DNA from: Hydractinia symbiolongicarpus
Taxonomy: Eukaryota; Cnidaria; Hydrozoa; Anthoathecata; Hydractiniidae
Direction: 5' to 3'
Length of the DNA stretch: 64,000 nucleotides
Assembly (NCBI RefSeq): GCF_029227915.1
Contig: NC_079881.1
Span: forward strand, 20,065,501-20,129,500
Under the pieces are notes generated by a model. The model worked only from the letters and a program-made list of their open reading frames with translations, was not told the DNA's origin and did not search any database. Within the stretch, counting starts at the first letter, position 1. Each line of letters opens with the position of its first letter. Shown here piece by piece: positions 52,150-62,500 of this stretch. Made by a program: the position numbers and the translations under genes.

Positions 52150-52784
52150 GATGAAGGAAGGCTTAGGAAAGCTCCCAACGCTTTTGATCTCTGAAAAACA
52201 ACAATGGACAGGCGTGTTCGAAATTGCTATATCAAACTTCCATGCAATAAGAAAGAAGTTAAACAATCTGCTTCGTTGCTTTTAGCAGTGCATCGGTGCA
52301 TTTTATGGTACACGCATACCTATTTAGGACCGATTGATAACTCTATGGCTTGATAACTGAAAGTATGGCTGTGACTACAAGTATTATTTCATCGATGTTT
52401 TGATAAGGAAGCCTGGAAGCGTTCATGATGCTCGTTTATTCTCTAATTTCAGTTTAAATAAAACAGTTCGTGTTGGTACAATTCTGCAGTGCCAGAGGGT
52501 AATTGTTAAAAGTTAAGGCCCTATCCTCTATTTGTATTTTGGATGATTCTGCATACCCGCTTCTACACTTTTCAATAAACGAATTTGCAAACAGAGAAAA
52601 ATACGAAGTCGAACAATTCTTTGGTTATCTTTTATCATCATTAATAATGGTCACTGAATGTACTTTTACAAGACTAAAGGGAATATTCGGCTTTTTGCGA
52701 AGAGGATTGGATATAAACTTGCGAAACCTTCCTTTGTCATACACGCTTGCTTTGCAAAACATTTGTAAGGAAAGAAGTAAGTAA
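52150..52784 (+). pseudogene. Second PIF/Harbinger (HARBI1-type) transposase relic, different lineage
   Basis: Family motifs are readable across three frames. YIKLPCNKKEVKQSASLL (about 52,231-52,283) comes first. Then QCIGAFYGTRIPI has the first catalytic Asp replaced by Tyr (codon 52304-52306, GAT to TAT). An in-frame stop follows, then YYFIDVLIRKPGSVHDARLF with the second Asp (52427-52429). After a further frameshift comes ILDDSAYPLL, then VTECTFTRLKG with the catalytic Glu (52656-52658), and LRRGLDINLRNLP near the C-terminus. The PGSVHDAR motif contrasts with NSDGGVF in the relic at 50.1-50.9 kb, so this is a separate subfamily. Stops, frameshifts and the lost Asp mean it is inactive. The left boundary is approximate. 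Confidence 0.87.
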
Positions 52785-52956
52785 GAAAAGGATAGCAAAA
52801 CGATAAGTATTCTTAATAACCGACACATTTTATGCTATAAAATGTCGAACAATATATAGTTTTGGGAAGGCTATAAGGCGAACATACGTTAATACTTTGA
52901 ATAGAATCGTTTACCGTGTTTTGACTATGGTAACATTTACTCGCTCATAACGAATA

Positions 52957-53034
52957 GCCGCCAAGGAAAATCGAGCCCCGGTCTCCTACACAAAGTGCGA
53001 GATTTATAATAACCACTTATAAGCTACGGCGCTA
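52957..53034 (-). repeat. tRNA-like SINE head or tRNA pseudogene (degenerate)
   Basis: On the minus strand an A-box-like TAGCTTATAAGTGG (53013-53026) precedes a B-box-like GGGGCTCGATTTTCC (52965-52979) with the spacing of a tRNA. The outer segments CGCC (near 53,030) and GGCG (near 52,960) can pair as a remnant acceptor stem. The D and T stems do not pair well, so this is not a functional tRNA. A tRNA-derived SINE head is the likeliest reading. The body and tail of the element were not delimited. Confidence 0.5.
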
Positions 53035-53486
53035 CTTTTTCACTTAGCCGATTCACGCTTTTAATTGAGCACTTCTTTGTTAGGACATTTTCGTTAGGAT
53101 AAAGACTAATCATATCTGTTATGCCTTTGCATTAACTACGCTTAGACTCCGCATTTCACTCGTTATATTCCGAGTTTGATTTATTCTAATGCAGCCTCCA
53201 GTAAGAATTGGAATTCGTCATTCGTGTCCATGAAACTTCATGCTTATAGTTTTGTTACAGTCTTTATTCTCACAATTCTTATTTGATTTAGACAGCATGT
53301 TTACAAACTTTCTTGCAAAAAGAAACTTCAAGTGAAAGTGAAAAAATCCAGTGCGTGAACACTTATTTCGAAAAGACTTGTTCCGATATTGCGGATACTT
53401 TAAAAGATTTATCGGCAACACAGAGCACAACATATCCCAGAAGGCCTTTCGACGGTACTTGTTTTACAAACAGAAAATATGGAGTA
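53035..53486 (+). promoter_or_regulatory. Region upstream of unk start: presumptive promoter/5' UTR
   Basis: The sequence between the SINE-like relic and the unk start codon. The start-codon frame is open back to about 53,313 but contains no ATG before 53487, so this is probably untranslated leader. No TATA box or other core element stands out. The transcription start is unknown, and an upstream non-coding exon is possible. Confidence 0.4.
53297..53335 (+). other. Possible 12-codon upstream ORF in the unk leader
   Basis: ATG at 53297 opens a 12-codon frame ending in TGA at 53333-53335, upstream of and out of frame with the main start. It would matter only if transcription begins upstream of it, which cannot be seen here. 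Confidence 0.3.
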
Positions 53487-53593
53487 ATGGCGGCCGATAG
53501 TAATGATGATTTTTTCGAAAGTGGTTTAGTCAATTCAAGGAAGAGTATTGCAGAACTCAACCAGCCACAAACAGAAAAACCACTGCACTACAC
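53487..53593 (+). CDS. unk: unk coding exon 1
   Basis: Residues 1 to 36 (split Thr). Begins MAADSNDDFFESG and ends at the conserved EKPLHYT. Donor GTATGT at 53594; phase 2. It is preceded by an open but ATG-less frame, so translation is placed at 53487. Confidence 0.88.
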
Positions 53594-56500
53594 GTATGTT
53601 AAAATTTGATTTTGCATTTAAATCTTTGCAAAGAACTAAAGAATTTTGTGGAACTAGGTTAAATTAATGATACTGTGCACGATTTTCAGCTAGGTACCTG
53701 TAGTTTTTTTTCATATATGCAGGAAAATGCTGATACGTAACTAAAGTTATATAATAAATTCTTAGTAGCTCATTGAAGTGGCTAGCTAGCTCCTCATTTT
53801 TAAAGGCTACCTCCTGCAAAAAATAAATAAGTGCGCTGATGTTTTGACTTAAATTACTATTTTAATTGTCTGTAAGCAATATATAGCTAGCTATAGGAAA
53901 ATGTTTAGCTAATTACAATTCCACATAACGTACAGCAGGCTTAACTAATAATTAGCCTGTAACATGATAGATAGTTGATGCAGAATAATTAGACAGTATG
54001 TACATTATAATTAGCTGATCATACGATATATACGGTAGAGGTCTTTCTTACTTAAATTTGAACAGTTTTTTGTTGATATCAATTTTAATTAAAGGCTTCT
54101 CTGTGTTCTTAGCACAGCTGACTAGGTCTTTTTTTGTTGAATTTGGAATAATGTGCTAATTAGCTACTCATACAGTTAATAATCTGCTCATACGGCTAAT
54201 TATACAGTAAAATTAATATCTTTTTAGCGCAATTGTTTCTTGTTCTTGTTTTGGTTTTCATTAAAGCATAGCTTTATATGGAACTAGATAGATGTATATG
54301 GGGAGATGCCATCTGAATACAATGTTATTTACTATTAAACTTTTATTGTTGTTCTTAAACTACTGTGTATTATATTTGACATTTAACAACACTGTCAAAA
54401 TTGTTGCAAGAAAATAGTTTTACCATCGGTGGCATATAGATTCGCAGGTTAAAGTTAGGAGAGTGTGAACATAATTTTGTGTACGGTATAAGATTGCCAA
54501 AGACCTAACTGCCACTTTCTAAGAAAGTTGATAAAGTTTCCAGCTAAGAGTAAAAAATGAATATGAAAAATCTCTTTAATAGAGGTTTTATATTCTTATA
54601 TTCTTGAATTAGCTTTGTTTAGCGTGAATGTTTGTTATTTTTAATGGTGTGTTGTGCTTCAACTACTGGTGATAAGGATCTTTCAATTTAAATATGGTGG
54701 CAACCCTTACATCATCTGGAAATGTGTTGCCTTGTAACTGCAAAGGTACATAGCATAGCTTTAACCTTTACACTAGGTGCCAATTGTTATATTATTTTGC
54801 ATGCAGTAAGTATAAGTATGTAATCATTTTTTTGGTAGACAAGATTTACAAAACTATTTTAGTGGTAAGGACAAAAAAAGTTCACAATTTGAATATATAG
54901 ATAATATATAATACAGTGCAGTAATATCTGTACCGCTATTGAGCATTGCCAGGAGACCACACTATAGCAAAGCTAGAAGAATGTGAGGCCACCTTTACAC
55001 CGAACTATGACCAGTGACAATTTAGAGATGTATGTAAACAACTATAGGTAAAAAAAAAGAAAAAGAAAGGAAGTAGAAACAAATAAACACACACAAAGAC
55101 ACAACACTAAGAAACTAGGAAAACTAGTCATATTTCACATGATGCAGATTGCGAATGCAAGTCGGTTGTAGTAAATAGTAATAACCATTTTAAAAACAGT
55201 TAGCGTAATATGCCTTGTTAGAAAACACTATTTTTTAATATTATTAATATTTAATTTATGACAAAGACCCTTTCTGGCTGTTATCAGGTTTCTTAATTAA
55301 AAAATTAACTAAACAATAATAATAATAACAATAATAATAATAAAAATAATAATAATAATTAATATTTGAAGTAGCCGGACTGTGTGAAGACTGTGTATGT
55401 TATCATGTATATATATCTAAACTTACGGGATTAGATTTTTTTTGTCCCTAAATTACAATTTCCACACTCTCCATACCACAATCCTGGAGAACATTTTTTT
55501 TGTGTTGAGTGCTATTTATATCTTAGCAATCACATTAAAGCATACAGAAATTTCTGCTTCTAGAAATAAAGCAGTATCACAGGTATCATTTATGGGTGTT
55601 ATTGACATGTATTTCACAACCTAGTAAAACTTAAATTATTAATTATTTAAAAATACATTTGGATGTTAAATTTTTTGTTCTTTTTTTAAAATTTGTTTCT
55701 TTCAAGCAACATGTGGCCACTTAAAATGTTGATACTGAAAACAAAAATCAGAAAAAAATCTGTGGTACATTGTTGGAACAGACAATCCATGATATGTTGT
55801 TTATTTTTAGATAAAAGGGTATTTAAGGAGCAAGGAGCTTGTCTTGCTTTTTTTATTTTTACTTTCTTAGAATAATTAATTATTGACATAAACTATTGTG
55901 ATAATTAAATAATTATCAAATTTTTAAAAATATACATTTTTTATCTACCAATTTTCTTTGTGTTCAAAAAAGTTTACCTGTATGATTGCATGAAGGAACA
56001 CAGTATGGTAAGGTATTATTGAGGAGCCTGTCATAGCGTAGTGATCGAGACACATACAATGATAAATAAATTGGCAACTATTTACAGACATGTGAACTCA
56101 CATCAGTTTTCGACATTGTTGACCTGAAAGTAGATCTATATTGATTAAGGACAGTTTTTTTATGCCTCCGTATATGTGTGCCAAGGTTGGCATGCAGAGA
56201 AAACTTCTTTATAATGTTGGCAAACCGACATTGTTTTAGGGATGTAGAAAAAAAAGGGGAGAAAAAATTAACATTAAGTTTTTAATAATCGTATGTTGTA
56301 GACAAAACAAAACCACTTCAAATCTTTACGCAGAACCATCACTTTAAATTATTTGATACCTTGAAAAATCGACTTTGCCGCTTTAAGGGAAACAAAGTTA
56401 AAGAGTTGTCAATGACAAGGAAGAATAACATGTCTGCTTAAATCCTCAGAGTAAAGGAGAATATATTATTATGAATAGGAAGAATAACATGTCTGCAAAA

Positions 56501-59500
56501 GAATTTAATTGAGGTAAATTGTGTTATTTAAATCCTCAGAGTAAAGGAGAATATAATGTGCCTACCTGTGCAGTGCCTCTAAATCGGTTTTGCTGACCTC
56601 GTTTTGTTGTAGGTCTGCAAAATTTTGCCAGCCTTTGACTACCGAACGTCGACACTATTGTATTGACTTTCAGTACTTCTGATTCACAGGACTGTATCAC
56701 ACCCCAACTTAACAATGGGAGATTGCACTACTTACTTACTCTTACTCCAGGTTTATCGTTTGTTTTCCCCAAAACAATTATAATAGTATGTGGTTTATAT
56801 CACTATGCAAATATGATGAAAATATGTGTTAATAGCGCAATTATTATATATAAATAAACTTTATACAACAAATCGATTATTAATATTTTATGCGTTTCAC
56901 GATGTAAGCACTTTTTTCTTTTATTAGGTATTTTTCCTTAAATTATATAAAAGAGATATTCATGTCTGTGGTAGAAAGGCATTTTAAAACAAACAAAAAA
57001 TCCCGATTGACCCAATGACTAGGTTTTGAAAGCCTCACCTGGAAGGTGACAATCATAATTTTAATTCCAGCCTGACAACCTTTTTTAGATATCTCAAAGA
57101 GTTTCGTGTTGATCAATGTCAGTTATTTCTGCAGCACAAATGTACACAACATCGTCCATTTACTTGCTTTTCCTGGCATTTTTTAAATCAAAAACGTAGA
57201 AGACCAAAGAAAAACAAAAATGGAACATTCACATATAGCCCAGATGTATATTGTCAGCAGTATAACGAAACAACTGGTGAATGCATTCATGGAGATGAGT
57301 AAGTTTAAAACTAACAATTGTAAAAAATTATGGTGGCATATAATAGGTTTTCTTCTGTGTTTTTGTGCCAATTTCTGAGTTATCATTTTTGTAACTTTCC
57401 ATTATAGCTGCCCATTCCTTCATCGTGTAGCTGGAGATGTTGAAAGACGATACCATTTACGTTATTATAAAACGTCTCCATGTGTTTATGAAACAGATAC
57501 TAGAGGTTATTGTGTCAAAAATGGTCCCCACTGTGCATTTGCTCATGGCCCACATGATCTACGACAGCCTGTGTATGATGTAAGAGAGTTACAAGTAATG
57601 GAACAAGAAGAAAAAGATGGAGATAGCACTAAACAAATTGTGCCAGAAGACCCAAGATGGCATGGCAAGTTTAATTTTTATTAAATACTTTCTGAATATG
57701 ATTAGAGAATATGTATATATAACTAAACTGTTTTGTTCAGAATTTTTTGGAACTACAGTTTTTTACTATCTGATAAAATTACCAGCCAATGCCTATAGCG
57801 ACTGCGAAAGTTCTACATAGGCAGATGTATAGGCCAGGTGTAGAACAGTGAAAATTAGCATCTACAGGGTTTAATTTCCAGAAGCTTGTAAGGATAACAT
57901 AAAAAAAATATGTTTAGAATCCATCATGAAGGTTTTTTTGATAAAATTTATTTTTAAAAATTAGCCAATGATGTTAGTTGTTTTACAGAAATTAATTGCT
58001 AGCATACAAATATTGTATGTCTTATTAGATACAAATTATGTATTAAGGAATTATAAAAAGAAAATTTTGTATTTCTCATTTTAGATACAAATTATGTGTT
58101 AGCAAATTATAAAACGGAAACTTGCCGGAAGCCTCCCAGACTTTGTCGTCAAGGATACGCTTGCCCTCAATATCATAACAATAGAGATAGAAGAAGAAGT
58201 CCTAGAAAATATAAATATAGGTTTGACCTTTTTTCACTTTTGTAATTGTGTAATCTGTTAGTGTACAGAACTATTTTAAAAAATTGCCAGCTATGCAATA
58301 AAATAAAATAAGTGACCCAATCTGGAATTTTTTTTATTAAAATTTATGGCTTTAAAACACATTAGATGCAACTTTCTATTTTATATTTAATTTTTCTTTG
58401 CACATTAATAATTACAGTTAAAAAAGTATTCTTTCCACTTTGCTGACAGGAAATATAATCAAAGAACAGAAACATACCAAAAAGATCGCCTTCCCCATAA
58501 AGATAGCAATTAATAAAAATATTTAATTCGCAAAGCAAACTTTTCCTGTTTCAGGCCTTTTCAGGAGAGGCGTGCAATAGCATGCGCACACCTCCACACA
58601 CACGCACCTCCACACACACGCAAAATGGCTTAGGCGTGCTATTAATAGCACCTGCAAAATGACAAATTTTATAAGAAGTTAACCAGTGCAGCACACCCAA
58701 AAACACACCTACAATACTTGAGGTGTGCTTTTTGGCACACACGTATTAAAATTTTCCTGAAAAGGCCTGCTGTTTGAGAGTGATTATCAAAAAGACATTT
58801 TTTTGGTATTGTAAATATTAAGACCTGATGTTATTGATGTCCTATGTAGTTAAAATGTAATTCATTGTTTTATGGTAATCCAGTGATGACTACAGCAATT
58901 TTTATGCCTGTCTGCTACTTATTAACTCGTCAGGAATTGCCAATGGGAATTAAAAAGGTTACATTAAGACTAATGTTTAGTCTAAGGGTTAAAATAAAGC
59001 GTCTTAATTATCTTCTTTCTTTTCCAAAAGTAAGCATAGCTTTTATTATTATTTTTTGTTTCTGAGAGAAATTTTTTAATTGATTTGGTGAACTTGGCAT
59101 GTGTTATGAAGTTATGATTAGGCTGTGGGAAATGTTTAAGGCAAGGTGGTGTCTTTGTGTCTCCACTCTTATGTCAGTGTTTGTTAATTTGACAGTCCAT
59201 TGTGTGATTTGATGGGCTAACTTTTTGCAAAGAAAGTCAAGAATAAGATGAAAGACGTTCAAAAACAATTTCTGGAAAAAGTTATCCACAATTGCTCTGT
59301 GAAATGATAGCAGTTAAATAATTTACATGGATTATCAAAATGATGTATGTACATTTTTATAGACAACCAAATACCATAAATAACTCAAGTGGATATGACT
59401 TTGTTATTTTTTAGGTCCACACCCTGCCCTAATGTAAAACATGGAGACGAATGGGGTGATCCTGCTCAATGTGAGAATGGTGATAGCTGTGCATATTGCC

Positions 59501-62500
59501 ACACAAGGACTGAACAACAATTTCACCCTGAAGTAAGTATATAACAATACACCACTGAAACCAAAAATATCACTTGTAGTATGAATGAGAATGAGTGTTG
59601 TGTGAAATTTATGCTTATCTTAAATGACAGATCAGAAATTTTCCATTTATGCTCCTAAGTTAGGTTTTTTGGACTGTGCTAAATAATTAATAATCCAGAT
59701 TTTTTGTTAATATAAAATTGTGGCAAAAATAACTGAAAAAATAATAGTTTTTTTTTCTGATAATATATATGTTCAATCAAAGCTTTTACTATCTGGATTT
59801 CCTATATGTAAAGCAAAATTGGTCACAACTTTTAATAATTTTGTAAATTTTAAAAGAAAGTAAATTTAATTTGCTGTATAACAAAAAAATTTAATTTAAT
59901 GGGTGGAAAAAGTAAATAATTTACCATGAATTAATTGTGTTGGGGACTTCATTTGTCAGATTAAGAAAAAACCTTTCTCAAAACAACATGCACATTTGTT
60001 TGCCCACAATTTTTGTTTGTAATAATAACCAAACCTGCATAAAAAAGGAAGTCACTTATTGTCATTACTAAGGTTAAAACCATGTTCAGCGAAATCCTAT
60101 GTATAAACACATGAAAATTCACTGATTTTTAAAAAATGACATGCAGTAAGAGAATAAATTAACATTTTTTTTTGGCGAATGTTAAAAAAAGTTATTATAG
60201 TAGGAACTTTGAATTTGGAATCCGCTAAAAATTCAACAAATTTTTTTTTCTTTCCTTGACCCTGTTGGTGTTGTGTCCCTGTGTTCAATTTTTTTCCATA
60301 ACTTTTTATGTACTTAGTAACAACTTGATATTTTTTTAGCTTTAAATTCCAGAAATACTTTTTTTGAAAATATGCTGAAGTTTTTTTGTTTTGTTTTAGT
60401 TCAGTGAAATCTTGGAGACTGTCTTTATTGAAAAAATTCTTTCAAATGTTTTATAATCTATAAGGGACTTCTTATCTTTGGTTTTGACCAAGTTGTTACT
60501 TTAGGTCTGGGCAACACTAAGGTTGGTAAACTTACCAAATTTAGTGAAAAAATTCTTTGAAATGCTTTATAATCTATAAGGGACTTCTTATCTTTGGTTT
60601 TGACTAAGTTGTTACTTTAGGTCTGGGCAACACTAACGTTGGTAAACTTACCAAAATATAGTGTTGCCCAAACCTTAAGTTGTTGTGCATTACACTTAAA
60701 ACTTTTTTATGTGTAATGTACAAAAAGTTTAGAAATGTCAAATTGGGCTCAATTACCCCTCCCCATAGTATTAGGAGCCCCCAAGTAGCACAGGAATATA
60801 GTTAAGGTAAACTGTGTGCATCAATTAAAAAGAAAACAAAAGCAAAAAGGATGATGTAAGAATATAAATTTAATAACTCGTTGAAATTAATTCTCTTTTA
60901 GATCTACAAATCCACAAAGTGCAATGACATGCAACAGACAGCTCAATGTCCACGTGGACCGTTTTGTGCTTTTGCTCATATTGAGCGTAAGGACATTGTT
61001 TTTTTATAATCAGCACTGGGAACATATCTTTAATTTGACAAAGTAGAAAATCTGTTTGACATAATTTTTGTTATTTAGAAGATGGACTTCACTCTATAGA
61101 TGCAACAAAGGGATCTATATCAATCATACCGGACAAAGAGGTGACCCCTGATTTTTGCTCTGATCTTTTAAAGCTGTTGATATTTTTCACAAATTCCATT
61201 GCTTCACTTTTTTACCCTGGGCTTAAATTCTATTCATTGAAATTATAATTTTTCTCAAACATTAATAAATTATTATTTATTAAAATACTTTTATGTGGAA
61301 TGAAGTATAAAATAAACACTAGCCTAAACTGTGACGATTTCAGGGAATTAAATACGTTATAATTATCGTAGCTATTTCAGAATATTTATTTGAAAACAAT
61401 AAAATTAACGCAAAATAAAAAATGGATTAGCTATAAGGCTATAAGCAATAAACAATTGTAAACTATACTTCTAACTTGATTTGTTTATCAATCTTTATGG
61501 ATATGCCGCAGTATGGTTCACGCATAGCTATTTTTGCAGAAATTAAGTAAAGGACCTGATACACTTGTAAAATATCACTGAAATATACCTTATTTCTTAT
61601 TTCTTAAAATATGTTCTTTCCTTATTTCTTAAAATATGTTTAAAATATGGTTATAATTTCTTATAATTTCTTAAAATATAGCTATAATATGTAAAATTTC
61701 AACACCTGGCATGTTCGTCATAGCCTCATAATTTGCTGCATGGCTATAATATTTAAATAAAATCAAACAAGTTTGATTTTAATAATATTGTTGGTGATCT
61801 GGTTTCGAATGCCCTTTGTTTGTGTGACAATAGATCTATTATCTGCTAGCGTTGTTGTGGCAACAATGTTATGAAATTGAATAAAATTATGACGATATTA
61901 TAACAAATTGAAAGTATATTATAGAAAAATTATAACTGTATTATAGAATATATTTAATGATATTATACAAGTGTATCCTGACTTTAAGGCAATGTTTAAA
62001 TAGCTTGCGAGCTTGCAAACCAACAAAGAACAATTTCCCTTAATTTGTCTTGTTTAATTTTCCTGAATGCTGTAAATGTGCGATCTGGTCCAGACCCTTT
62101 TAATTTAGATACTTTTATTAATTGTCTGGGATATAAAGTGACACAGTTTTTTCTTTGTAAAAAAACTAAATGAAAAAGGACACTAAATCTTAAAAATCTA
62201 GGTAACAAGCCAAACTGTCTTGGTTATTTATTTAGAAAATAATCATCTAAAGAGAAAAACATAAAACTGATAAATAACCCAAAGTCCCTGATTTGCTTAA
62301 ACAGAGGTGTTTTCTTAGGTAGGGCTGCCATTATATCAATAGATTGTATGCAGCCATAAATTTGTAAGAGTTATAGCAATAATTTAGAGATAAATAACTA
62401 TAAATACCTATTTAAATTTTTCGATATATATAGCACATTGGTAAGTGATAATTATTGCAATATACTTTGCTTTTAAACTTCTTGGAATCGTCACCACTGT

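Larger units (their letters stand above)
53594..57088 (+). other. unk: unk intron 1 (3.5 kb)
   Basis: GT-AG intron. It is AT-rich and holds an AAT-type microsatellite (about 55315-55360) and a small mosaic of repeated segments at 56419-56555. No internal exon with Unkempt similarity was seen; exon 1 and exon 2 join without a gap relative to the family. Confidence 0.8.

Noticed and set aside
53313-53486. Longer N-terminus for unk from 53313
   Set aside because: The codon at 53313 is TTG, not ATG, and this stretch has no Unkempt similarity. MAAD at 53487 has a good start context.
56034-56045. A-box-like TAGCGTAGTGAT in intron 1, possible tRNA/SINE
   Set aside because: No convincing B box at the right distance and no foldable tRNA structure.
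58551-58742. 63-codon minus-strand Cys/Val-rich open frame
   Set aside because: It lies entirely within the MITE and arises from its GTGTG-rich palindromes.
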